A program made the translations under genes and the position numbers. Of a DNA stretch of 19,241 nucleotides, positions 7,023 through 13,992 are shown one piece after another; the stretch's first letter is position 1, and each line of letters opens with the position of its first letter. This DNA comes from Pseudomonadota bacterium (GTDB lineage: Bacteria > Desulfobacterota > Syntrophobacteria > Syntrophobacterales > Syntrophobacteraceae). The notes below the pieces were generated by a model. That model saw only the letters and a list, made by a program, of their open reading frames with translations, was not told the origin of the DNA and ran no database searches. The stretch covers positions 1-19,241 of the forward strand of contig JAEZXS010000155.1 of NCBI GenBank assembly GCA_023442755.1. Direction: 5' to 3'.

Positions 7023-7196
7023 ATGAAGATCTTAAACGTCTTCCGTTCTGAACCCAGTGCGGATGTACTCAAGATGGCCGACATCCTCTGTGAAGGACAT
7101 GAGGCCGTCCGTTTCGACCTGTTCAAAGGCGATGTCGACTACAATAGACTGGTGGATCTGATTTTCTCGAGCGATAAGACGGTCAGCTGGTGGTAG
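7023..7196 (+). CDS. 57-residue protein with TusB/DsrH-like C-terminus
   Basis: A small open frame with a well-spaced ribosome site (AGGAG, six bases before the ATG). It begins MKILNVFRSEPSADVLKMAD and has one Cys (23). The end, DYNRLVDLIFSSDKTVSWW, follows the pattern that closes TusB/DsrH proteins: Tyr, Val-Asp-Leu, a charged residue, then Ser-Trp. TusB/DsrH proteins are about 95 residues, so this would be a shortened version lacking roughly the central part. It is the last gene of the sulfur-trafficking operon. The TusB/DsrH link is a visual resemblance and is not certain. The protein itself is well supported by context, spacing and the clean stop before a hairpin. Confidence 0.75.
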   Translation: MKILNVFRSEPSADVLKMADILCEGHEAVRFDLFKGDVDYNRLVDLIFSSDKTVSWW

Positions 7197-7240
7197 AACC
7201 GCACTAATCCATTTTCGTCCACCAAAGAGGATATGCCCGC

Positions 7241-7268
7241 GCCCGGGGAGGGATGCTTTTCCCCGGGC
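7241..7268. terminator. Hairpin between convergent operons
   Basis: GCCCGGGGA (7241-7249) and TCCCCGGGC (7260-7268) form a perfect nine-base stem with a ten-base loop. It lies between the end of the sulfur-trafficking operon (plus) and the end of the TauE/DUF1634 operon (minus). It lacks a clear T tract on either side but is well placed to be a bidirectional terminator. Confidence 0.5.
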
Positions 7269-7288
7269 CGGTGCGCTCTCCCGCGCTC

Positions 7289-7483
7289 TTAAATTCTTCG
7301 AAACATCCCCGTCTTTTTATCGATCTCGAGGCGCTCCACGAGCGAGCCATCTTTCGTAACTACCGTAGCCTCGAATATGTCCCCCTTTTCCAGCACTTCC
7401 CCTGCCTTCAGGTTCGCGTTTCCCGTGCGTGTAACGTAATTGTTCAGCAAACAGGCCAGTACTGTCGGAGAGAACATGTGCAA
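7289..7483 (-). CDS. Small conserved-looking protein, possibly an N-terminally shortened domain
   Basis: A 64-residue frame starting at TTG, with GGGGAG eight bases upstream. An ATG at 7477 is the alternative, but its spacing to the ribosome site is poor. The segment NNYVTRTGNANLKAGEV and the end ATVVTKDGSLVERLEIDKK resemble the C-terminal portion of small secreted proteins seen in sulfate reducers, where it follows a signal peptide and a Gly/Met-rich stretch. Those parts are absent here. It follows the DUF1634 gene by 31 bases and may belong to its operon. No function is assigned. It may be an intact small protein or the remnant of a longer gene. Confidence 0.55.
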   Translation of the reverse strand: MHMFSPTVLACLLNNYVTRTGNANLKAGEVLEKGDIFEATVVTKDGSLVERLEIDKKTGMFRRI

Positions 7484-7493
7484 TGACGAATCT

Positions 7494-7512
7494 CCCCGAG
7501 GCCGCTTCGGGG
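7494..7512 (-). promoter_or_regulatory. Hairpin covering the ribosome site of the 64-residue gene
   Basis: CCCCGA and TCGGGG form a six-base stem with a seven-base loop between the DUF1634 stop and the TTG start. The downstream arm on the minus-strand mRNA contains the GGGG of the putative ribosome site, so folding would hide it. This could be translational control or a weak terminator. Confidence 0.35.
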
Positions 7513-7514
7513 GC

Positions 7515-7904
7515 TCATCTCCCTCCGCCCATAAAACTGAACAGGAGTGCCGCCAGGACGATCAGCGTTACGCCGACATAGACCTTGTCCTTCTGGATGA
7601 AAAAGGAAAACACCGTAAAGGCCACACGCATGATGGGGGTCGCTATCAGCAGGAGCAGGCCGAACTGTATCACGCCTCGTCCGGAAAATGCAGAGGCGTC
7701 TTTGATAATTCCGAGCAGGCTCCGCAGGTCTGAAGGTTCGCCCCGGAAGATGTGATAATTCGGAGATTCGCCCCCGTGCCGGCTCAGGTACAGCACGCCC
7801 CCGACGATGACGATCAGGGATGAAACGGCAACTCCCACTCGCAGCAGGTTTCCGATTATTTCGTCGATCTTGGCATCCGTAAGTTCGGATTTCTTCAAAA
7901 GCAC
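7515..7904 (-). CDS. DUF1634 family membrane protein
   Basis: A 129-residue protein with three predicted membrane helices (about 20-40, 78-101, 107-125) and the motif SRHGGESPNYHIFRGEP in the loop after the first helix. This matches DUF1634 proteins, which are usually encoded directly after a TauE/SafE permease. The start is GTG at 7904, with AGGAAGG eight bases upstream. Only two bases separate it from the permease stop, so coupled translation is likely. It probably forms an accessory subunit of the TauE/SafE transporter; that role is inferred from the conserved pairing. Confidence 0.92.
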   Translation of the reverse strand: MLLKKSELTDAKIDEIIGNLLRVGVAVSSLIVIVGGVLYLSRHGGESPNYHIFRGEPSDLRSLLGIIKDASAFSGRGVIQFGLLLLIATPIMRVAFTVFSFFIQKDKVYVGVTLIVLAALLFSFMGGGR

Positions 7905-7906
7905 CG

Positions 7907-8743
7907 CTAGAACCTTCCTGTGAAGCCGTTGTAGAGCATTTCCAGGCCCAGCGCCAGGATGACTCCCGCAAATACGATCCGGAGCAGCCCGGTCTTCGAT
8001 GAGACAAGAACCCGCGAGCCGATAAAGGAACCCAGTACTACCCCCAGCATGACCGGCATTGCGAGGCCGGGATCGATATACCCGCGATTGAGATAAACGC
8101 CCGCGCTCGCAACGGCGGTGACGCCGATCATGAAGTTGCTCGTTGTCGTGGAAACCTTGAACGGGACGCGCATAGCCTTGTCCATGGCCAGCACTTTGAC
8201 CGCGCCCGAACCGATTCCGAGCAGTCCCGAAAGAGTTCCGGCCAGAAACATGAGGCTGAAGCCGATTGGAACTGCACGCACGTGGTAGGAGATGAGCCCT
8301 CGCGTGCTGGGATAGGTGCCGTCGAGGTGCAGGGAATTGGAAAAAAAGTCCGCCGTATCCTCGCTTTTGGCGGGCGTCCGGCTTCGTACGGAAAGAATTG
8401 CCGAATACAGGAGAACGAATCCGAATATGACGGCTATTATTTGCGTGGAAATCATGCCGGCTATTGCCGCACCGAGAAGTGCTCCGAAGGTGGTCGCCAT
8501 CTCGAAGAACATGCCCAGGCGTATGTTGGAGAATCCCTCCTTGACGTAGGCGGCTGCGGCTCCGGATGAAGTGGCGATGACGGAGATGAGAGAGGCGCCG
8601 ATCGCGTAACGGATATCCACCCCGAACAGCAGCGAAAGCAGAGGGACGATGACAACTCCGCCCCCAAGGCCGGTCAGGGCGCCCAGAAAACCCGCTGTGG
8701 CCGATCCGGCAAATGTCAGCATTGAAAACTCAGCGATGTTCAC
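7907..8743 (-). CDS. TauE/SafE family permease (sulfite/sulfonate-type anion transporter)
   Basis: A 278-residue membrane protein with about eight hydrophobic segments in two homologous halves. The family motif appears as ALTGLGGGVVIVP (22-34) and again as SGLLGIGSGAVKV (172-184). A hydrophilic loop (about 120-150) joins the halves. The start is GTG at 8743 with AGAGG very close upstream; an internal ATG (8722) has no ribosome site. TauE/SafE proteins move sulfite, sulfoacetate, taurine or other small anions across the cytoplasmic membrane. Next to sulfide-oxidation and sulfur-carrier genes, a sulfur oxyanion is the natural guess. First gene of an operon with DUF1634. Confidence 0.93.
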   Translation of the reverse strand: MNIAEFSMLTFAGSATAGFLGALTGLGGGVVIVPLLSLLFGVDIRYAIGASLISVIATSSGAAAAYVKEGFSNIRLGMFFEMATTFGALLGAAIAGMISTQIIAVIFGFVLLYSAILSVRSRTPAKSEDTADFFSNSLHLDGTYPSTRGLISYHVRAVPIGFSLMFLAGTLSGLLGIGSGAVKVLAMDKAMRVPFKVSTTTSNFMIGVTAVASAGVYLNRGYIDPGLAMPVMLGVVLGSFIGSRVLVSSKTGLLRIVFAGVILALGLEMLYNGFTGRF

Positions 8744-8888
8744 TTCCTCTCAGGCTCCCCTTCAGTTTATACGACAATGCCTTCAACTATAATTAACCAA
8801 CCTGCCTGCATCCAGATGGCGACACTCCGAAAAATCTACCTCTCGATCCCGTACAGAGAATGCATTCGGAAAATGAATAGTTATAGTT

Positions 8889-8909
8889 GCCTCAATTGAA
8901 AACTGAGGC
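8889..8909. promoter_or_regulatory. Inverted repeat between divergent genes
   Basis: GCCTCA (8889-8894) and TGAGGC (8904-8909) are perfect inverted repeats around nine A/T-rich bases. They lie between the TauE/SafE gene (minus) and the PDZ gene remnant (plus). It could be an operator for either gene. No other support. Confidence 0.3.
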
Positions 8910-8965
8910 GGCGCACTGAGTACGATGCCGCATGTGGAGCCGTATTCGATAGACGGGAGGGCATC

Positions 8966-9257
8966 ATGCTGAATAAACGATCAGGAGGTCGTTCCTATCC
9001 GTTTTTTGCAATCATGCTATTTGCTGTAGTTCTTACAGGCATGAATGCCGGTCCGGCGCAAAGTCAGGGACGGTCCTTTTGACAAGGCCGGATTCGAGGT
9101 GAACGATATCATATTGCAGGTCGAGGGTAATCCGGTCGGCAGCGCAGACGGCCTGCTTGCGATTTTGAACGCCCTGAAGCCGCAGCACAAGGCGTCGGTA
9201 ACGGCCATCGATCACAATAGCGGGCAGTCCGGAACCGTGCAGGTCATTCTGCCGTAG
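8966..9257 (+). pseudogene. Exported PDZ-domain protein, frameshifted and lacking the first half of the domain
   Basis: An ATG at 8966 with GGGAGG five bases upstream opens a 38-residue frame. It encodes a clear signal peptide (basic MLNKR start, hydrophobic FFAIMLFAVVLTG, AQS cleavage region) and stops at TGA 9080-9082. The C-terminal half of a PDZ domain (FDKAGFEVNDIILQVEGN, then the VTAIDH strand and the end VQVILP) continues in the +1 frame to 9257. The frames join exactly at TCC-TTT-TGA-C: removing one T of the TTTT run gives a single 96-residue reading frame. Even then, the N-terminal strand and carboxylate-binding loop of a normal PDZ domain are missing, so an internal deletion probably preceded or accompanied the frameshift. 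Decay of a HtrA-like or stand-alone PDZ gene is the main reading. Sequencing error and +1 frameshifting are alternatives. Confidence 0.65.
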
Positions 9258-9281
9258 CTTCCGCCGGCCGCAAGGCGATCA

Positions 9282-9312
9282 TCTGCCGGGACGGGAACTA
9301 CCGATGGCAGAT
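9282..9312 (+). repeat. Hairpin downstream of the PDZ remnant
   Basis: ATCTGCC and GGCAGAT are perfect seven-base arms, with an inner CGG/CCG pair in the loop. It is placed 25 bases after the stop of the PDZ frame. There is no T tract, so a terminator role is uncertain. Confidence 0.35.
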
Positions 9313-9412
9313 TGGACCGCGGATGCGCCCCCACTAAAGTCCAGTCTCTCTGAGAAGCCTTTTTGACGCTTCCTGATTATCCGGAAATTTAGATAACGGC
9401 GGCCCGGAACAT

Positions 9413-9438
9413 ATATCCGAGACCTTGCCCGGATATTT
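9413..9438 (+). repeat. AT-rich hairpin followed by TTT
   Basis: ATATCCG (9413-9419) and CGGATAT (9430-9436) are perfect inverted repeats with a ten-base loop, followed by TT. A weak transcription terminator for the PDZ remnant is possible. Confidence 0.3.
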
Positions 9439-9455
9439 GTCGGTAAGTCATTTCT

Positions 9456-9743
9456 TCAGCGGATTGGAAGCAATTGGCTTGAATAGAGCATGCAGACGAG
9501 CTGAGCGATATATGCAGCGGCCAAGAGGCAAAAAGTGAATATCTCGGCGAGGGATTTTGCCTTATTCAGGCTTTGCAGCACGTCATAGAATTCTCTAATC
9601 AATGTGTTGCCCAATACCTGTATATAGATCATTCCGAGATCTATCGCGACGATGGCGATAGATGCACAAGGGCCTTCCATCTGTACAGTCCAATATAAAT
9701 CCGGGTTTTTGAATTCGAGGTTTATTCCGTAGTCCGGTCGCAA
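9456..9743 (-). CDS. Doubtful small membrane protein
   Basis: A 95-residue frame starting at TTG, with two hydrophobic stretches (about 26-45 and 68-88) and ordinary amino-acid composition. The codon use looks coding-like, but there is no recognisable ribosome site and no better start: the same frame extends upstream only to a TAG at about 9804. I recognise no family. It may be a small membrane protein, the rest of a decayed gene, or chance. Confidence 0.3.
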   Translation of the reverse strand: MRPDYGINLEFKNPDLYWTVQMEGPCASIAIVAIDLGMIYIQVLGNTLIREFYDVLQSLNKAKSLAEIFTFCLLAAAYIAQLVCMLYSSQLLPIR

Positions 9744-9821
9744 TCCAACGGACGCGGAGGCAGGGGTGTTCGCAGCCCGCGAGTTTTTGACTTTTTTCTT
9801 CCACTAATAATCACTACCGTG

Positions 9822-9851
9822 TTGTCTTTTTCGGCCCGACTGGCCTAAAAT
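9822..9851 (+). promoter_or_regulatory. Sigma70-like promoter for the MFS/RACo-like operon
   Basis: TTGTCT (9822-9827, 4/6 of the -35) and TAAAAT (9846-9851, 5/6 of the -10) are spaced by 18 bases. A GGCC-N5-GGCC repeat lies in the spacer. Transcription would begin near 9858, about 45 bases before the MFS start. Confidence 0.45.
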
Positions 9852-9901
9852 GGAGCGTTTGTACAATCCGGAAAGATCCATCCGTAGAAAGAAGGCAGGA
9901 A

Positions 9902-11176
9902 GTGCAGGAAAGAAATCGTGTTTTGACCGCCATGTCCATTGCCATGGCCCTGGGGTATATGCCCTGGTACAACTTTTCCGCAGTACTCAAGTTCGTTTCA
10001 GAAGAATACCAGCTGACTCCGGCCGACACGGGCCTGATTCTCTCGGCCTTTCAGGCCGGCTATGTCATCGCGGTTGCAGGCGTTGGATGGCTGTCCGACC
10101 GGATGAGCCTCAAAAAGATACTCTTCTGCGCCACGCTTTGCACCGGCATTTTTTCAACCCTGTTCATATTCGGGCAGAACAAATGGAGCGTTCTCGTACT
10201 TAGGCTTGTCACGGGTATCTCTGCCGGGGCCATCTATATACCCGGGATAGCGCTTCTTACCACGTGGTTTCCCTCTCACAAGAGGGGGACCGCCATCGGA
10301 GTCTACACAGCGGCGCTGGTGATGGCTTACGCGGGTGGGTTCGTCGTGGCGTCACACCTTTCGGTTACACACGGCTGGAGGACCGGCATCTTCTGGACCT
10401 CGCTCCCCGCATTTCTCGGAGCGTTTTTGATCCTGCTGTACGTGCGCGATTGTCCCACAGAGACCGCGGACGCGAGTCGTGGGCATCATGGTGCCGCTCG
10501 GGCGGAAACGCGCGGTGAATCGCTCGTTGCGCCGGAAGGCGGCTATCTGGGACCTGCCCTGATATCGAGCGGCTATATGGGGCATACGTTCGAACTGTAT
10601 GCGTTCTGGGGCTGGATAGGCCCATTCGTCATGTCCTCGCTCCTCTCCGTCGGTTTTTCTGCCGACAGGGCCGTGGAATGGGGCGGGATGCTCACTGCAG
10701 GGATTATTCTTCTCGGGGTGCCTTCCTCGTGGATTTGGGGGGTCGTTGCCGACCGGAAGGGGAGGACCTTCGCAATCATAGTTGCAGGGATTTGCAGCGT
10801 GCTGGGGGAGCTTGTGCTCGGCAACTTTTTCGGACATTCCCTGGCGCTAATCGCGCTGGCGGGGGGCTGGATCGGGTTTTGGTCAATTGCCGACGGTGCG
10901 ATTTACAAGGCCGGACTGGTCGAAATGGTCAGCCCGAATCTCCATGGGTTTTCGCTTGGGCTGCAATCGGCGCTTGGGTATGGAGTGACGATAATTTCAC
11001 CTGCGATCTTCGGCGCGGTGCTGCAGTGGTATAACGGCCCGGTCGATCCAACCCGGGCTTCCATATGGAATCCCTCTTTCACGGTGATAGCCCTGGGCGG
11101 CCTGGTTGCTCCGCTGAGCGCCCTTCTTCTGCGGCGCACTCCCCAGGCACGACTGATGGGCGGCGGAAAAATGTAG
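9902..11176 (+). CDS. Major facilitator superfamily transporter
   Basis: A 424-residue protein with twelve hydrophobic segments in two bundles of six, separated by a polar loop (about 190-215, with ASRGHHGAARAE). Motif A is seen after helix 2 as GVGWLSDRMSLKK (60-72) and in the second half as WGVVADRKGRT. The start is GTG at 9902, with GAAGG six bases upstream; an ATG ten codons later (9932) is possible but has no ribosome site. MFS proteins are proton- or sodium-coupled carriers or exchangers; the substrate cannot be read. The gene ends 19 bases before a RACo-like gene and is probably co-transcribed, so a methylated or methoxylated compound is a plausible cargo. That cargo is inference only. 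Confidence 0.92.
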   Translation: MQERNRVLTAMSIAMALGYMPWYNFSAVLKFVSEEYQLTPADTGLILSAFQAGYVIAVAGVGWLSDRMSLKKILFCATLCTGIFSTLFIFGQNKWSVLVLRLVTGISAGAIYIPGIALLTTWFPSHKRGTAIGVYTAALVMAYAGGFVVASHLSVTHGWRTGIFWTSLPAFLGAFLILLYVRDCPTETADASRGHHGAARAETRGESLVAPEGGYLGPALISSGYMGHTFELYAFWGWIGPFVMSSLLSVGFSADRAVEWGGMLTAGIILLGVPSSWIWGVVADRKGRTFAIIVAGICSVLGELVLGNFFGHSLALIALAGGWIGFWSIADGAIYKAGLVEMVSPNLHGFSLGLQSALGYGVTIISPAIFGAVLQWYNGPVDPTRASIWNPSFTVIALGGLVAPLSALLLRRTPQARLMGGGKM

Positions 11177-11195
11177 TCTAAGGAGTCTTCAGTAA

Positions 11196-13019
11196 ATGAG
11201 TTCGTCAATTCATATAGTTGGCCGTCAGACCCCTGTCGAACTGGAAGATGGGGCTACTCTTCTCGATGCCGTTCTGGAGGCGGGTTTTTCCGTCCCGGCG
11301 GACTGTGGGGGGAAGGGTAAATGCGGCCGATGCAAGGTCAAGATTGTCGCGGGTGCGTCACAGGTCCCTGCAAACGACATGGAGATGGCGCGCCTTGGAA
11401 AAAAGGACGTCGAAGCAGGTTTTCGCTTTGCGTGCAGCCACGAAGCCGTCGACGGCATCGTTCTCGACGTCGTTGAGGAGATTTATCGCCAGGAGGTGTA
11501 CAAGCAACTCGGGATAGGAATTGGAAAGCCTCTGCCTCTCAATCCTGCCTTCCGGCAAATTCCTCTGTCTGATGAGACCATCGAGGACGCGCTGGCCGGC
11601 GCCGGACTTTCAGAAACCGAGGTCGATTGGGACGCTTTGCTTCCGGATTGCTCGGAACCCAGATTTGACGATTCTGACGGACAGGTGCGCCGCGTAGTGC
11701 TCAAATCCGATACGGGCCGGGTTTTCGCTCTTTTACGCGAACCGGTCCGTCTGTATGGGGTTGCCGTCGATCTCGGCACCACAACGATCGCGGCCTACCT
11801 GTGTGATTTCCGAACCGGAGAAATTCTAGGCGTAGAAACGGCCAGAAATCCCCAGGTATCCTTCGGGGCGGATGTTATGAGCCGGATCGTAGCATCGCAA
11901 AGGGCGAAAGAGGCAAACGGACTCAAAACGCTCGCCTGTGAAACGATCTCCGCGTGCATCGCCAGCCTGTGCAAACGTTATGACATCTTCCGGGAAAATC
12001 TCGTCGAAGGACTGGTGGTGGGAAATCCCACAATGATCCACCTGCTTCTGGGAGCCCCTGCCCGGGGACTGGGCCTCGCTCCGTACCGGCCGATCTTTCA
12101 CAGGGACCTGGACCTGCCGGCCAGAGATCTCGGCCTGCCGTTCCATCGCGGCGCCCTGCTGCATACCCTTCCCCTGCCGTCGGCCTTCGTCGGCGCCGAT
12201 ACCCTGGCTGCCTGGCTCTGGGCCGAACGCACGTACCATGACGATGTCCCGACGCTTCTTCTCGATCTCGGGACCAATGGGGAAATGATTCTTTCCGCCG
12301 GGGGGCGGTTGTGGGGTACCTCCTGCGCTACCGGGCCCGCCTTCGAAGGGGCAACCCTTTCCTGCGGCATGCAGGGTATGCCGGGGGCAGTAGAAAGAGT
12401 TCATTTCGACGGCGACAGGCCCGTTCTGGATGTCATTGGAGGCTCTGCCGATCCATCCATCATGCCCAGGGGCATCTGTGGTTCCGGAGCTATGTCGGTA
12501 CTTGCCGGCCTGCTGAAAAACGGGGTTATACGGCCTGACGGGCGATTCAACCCGGATGTCAAGTGCGAGTATCTCAGGAGTACCCAGTCGGGGGTCGAGT
12601 TCGTCCTGTTCGAACCCGAGGAGCTTGGGGATACGGATGGACTCCGGCCAGTCACCTTACACCAGAAGGACGTGCGCGAACTTCAGTTTGCAAAAGGCGC
12701 GGTCGCCACGGGCATCAGGTTCCTCTGTGATGCGGCGGGGATCGAAGCTCCGGGTAGAATACTCCTTGCCGGCGCTTTCGGTAACGTGATCCAGCCCGAT
12801 GACGCCTTGGGCATTGGCCTTATTCCGGAGATCGATCCGAAAAACATCATCGGGATCGGCAACGCTGCGGGCCTCGGGGCATGCCTTGCCCTGCTCGACA
12901 CGAACGCACGCGAACGGGCGAGAGTCCTTCGGAGGGAAGTGGAAGTCATAGACCTCGGCGGCGCCCCCGGGTTCAAAAACGTATTTTTCAAGAGCCTTGC
13001 CTTTCCCGGGAAGAATTAA
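11196..13019 (+). CDS. 2Fe-2S/ASKHA protein of the corrinoid-activating (RACo-like, DUF4445) family
   Basis: A 607-residue protein. Residues 1-95 form a plant-type 2Fe-2S ferredoxin domain with Cys37, Cys43, Cys46 (CGGKGKCGRC) and Cys80 (FACSHE). A linker (about 96-185) precedes a C-terminal ASKHA-type ATPase region (DUF4445). It has phosphate-binding loops YGVAVDLGTTTIAAY (187-201) and LLLDLGTNGE, a CATGPAFEGATLSCGM segment, GICGSGA and the adenosine loop RILLAGAFGN. This is the layout of RACo, which uses ATP and a low-potential electron to reduce inactive Co(II) corrinoid proteins in methyl transfer. AGGAG lies ten bases before the ATG. No corrinoid protein or methyltransferase gene is present in the window, so its partner must be elsewhere. 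Length is normal for the family and no key residue is missing. Confidence 0.92.
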   Translation: MSSSIHIVGRQTPVELEDGATLLDAVLEAGFSVPADCGGKGKCGRCKVKIVAGASQVPANDMEMARLGKKDVEAGFRFACSHEAVDGIVLDVVEEIYRQEVYKQLGIGIGKPLPLNPAFRQIPLSDETIEDALAGAGLSETEVDWDALLPDCSEPRFDDSDGQVRRVVLKSDTGRVFALLREPVRLYGVAVDLGTTTIAAYLCDFRTGEILGVETARNPQVSFGADVMSRIVASQRAKEANGLKTLACETISACIASLCKRYDIFRENLVEGLVVGNPTMIHLLLGAPARGLGLAPYRPIFHRDLDLPARDLGLPFHRGALLHTLPLPSAFVGADTLAAWLWAERTYHDDVPTLLLDLGTNGEMILSAGGRLWGTSCATGPAFEGATLSCGMQGMPGAVERVHFDGDRPVLDVIGGSADPSIMPRGICGSGAMSVLAGLLKNGVIRPDGRFNPDVKCEYLRSTQSGVEFVLFEPEELGDTDGLRPVTLHQKDVRELQFAKGAVATGIRFLCDAAGIEAPGRILLAGAFGNVIQPDDALGIGLIPEIDPKNIIGIGNAAGLGACLALLDTNARERARVLRREVEVIDLGGAPGFKNVFFKSLAFPGKN

Positions 13020-13055
13020 CCGGGGGAGAATGGAACTCTAATTGAAAGAGAGAGT

Positions 13056-13472
13056 GTGTCCCGGAGAAAAGGTCCTTTAGCGTTGAGCCTCATGTGCCTT
13101 GCGCTGGCGGTTTGGGCAGGCGGTGCCTGGGTGGGGGCCGCTTCGTTTGATGCTGCCTCCGCAGTCCCTGCCGAGCTGATCGATGTCGCGGGCCAGGGCG
13201 ATGCGCGGGCGCAGTATGAACTGGGCTGTGCGTATGATAAGGGCCGGGGCGTTCCGCAGGATTATGGCCAGGCTTCCCGGTGGTACGCGATGTCGGCCGG
13301 GCAGGGTTACGCCGATGCTGAGTACAGCCTGGGGGTGCTTTATTATTTCGGCCTGGGTGTTCGGCAGGACTACAACGAGGCTCTCCGGTTGTTCCGCCTT
13401 GCAGTGCAGCATGGAAAAAAGGATGGGGATTTTCTGCTGGGTTTGTCCGGGCTGCCTTGCGACATTCCCTAA
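13056..13472 (+). CDS. Short exported Sel1-repeat protein
   Basis: A 138-residue protein with an N-terminal signal peptide (RRK, then LALSLMCLALAVWAGGAWVGA). Two Sel1-like repeats follow (about 49-85 and 86-121), each with the pattern AxYxLGxxYxxGxGVxQDYxxAxxW/F. A third repeat begins (GDFLLG) but the frame ends after LSGLPCDIP, suggesting the gene is shorter than its relatives. I see no continuation of the repeat in another frame. The start is GTG at 13056 after a purine-rich stretch without a strong ribosome site. Sel1 repeats mediate protein contacts, often in envelope signalling. The partner is unknown. Confidence 0.85.
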   Translation: MSRRKGPLALSLMCLALAVWAGGAWVGAASFDAASAVPAELIDVAGQGDARAQYELGCAYDKGRGVPQDYGQASRWYAMSAGQGYADAEYSLGVLYYFGLGVRQDYNEALRLFRLAVQHGKKDGDFLLGLSGLPCDIP

Positions 13473-13677
13473 TTCCACGGGATCGCCCATTTCCAATATC
13501 CCCCGAGATGAATTGATGTTGAATCCTCCCTCAAAAAAGGGCTCCGCTCCTATTTTTTCTCCAGTATTAGCTTGGTTGAAGCAACATTGACAAAGATTAT
13601 TATCAACCCTATGTTCTCGCTCGTGAGTGGGGCATCGAGTGATTGCTCTTGGCGGTTCTCCACAATAGGAGTGGGAA

Positions 13678-13974
13678 ATGGATAAATTCAAAGCGTTTGT
13701 GGCAGTGAGTACCGTTTTTGCGGTTCTGCTGTTTGGATATGGCTATGCGCCGGCGGTCTCCCTCGACCCGGGCGCGCCCGGAATACAGCGCGACTGTAAT
13801 TCGGATTTTCAGGATGGGGCCGTGAACAACCAGGAATCCGAAACCGGAAGGTATATTTTCGGTGCGGGCGATAACATCGGGCCGGATATATCCGGCCGGG
13901 ATTTTGTAACGAAAGCCGGTAATGCCGATATCCCGAAATCGGAGCAGTTGTTTTGCTCCCTGGTGATAAAGTAG
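13678..13974 (+). CDS. Small exported protein of unknown function
   Basis: A 98-residue frame with AGGAG six bases before the ATG and a good signal peptide (MDKFKAF followed by VAVSTVFAVLLFGYGYAPA, cleavage probably after APA). The mature part is about 70 residues, polar, rich in Gly/Asp/Asn, with two Cys (40 and 92) that could form a disulfide. There is no lipobox. I recognise no family. It ends just before a strong hairpin terminator, which supports a real transcription unit. Confidence 0.7.
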   Translation: MDKFKAFVAVSTVFAVLLFGYGYAPAVSLDPGAPGIQRDCNSDFQDGAVNNQESETGRYIFGAGDNIGPDISGRDFVTKAGNADIPKSEQLFCSLVIK

Positions 13975-13992
13975 GGCAGATATGCCTGGAAC

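Noticed and set aside
9595..9804. 69-codon minus-strand frame starting at GTG
   Set aside because: It overlaps the doubtful 95-residue frame in another phase, is Arg/Cys-rich, and matches no family.
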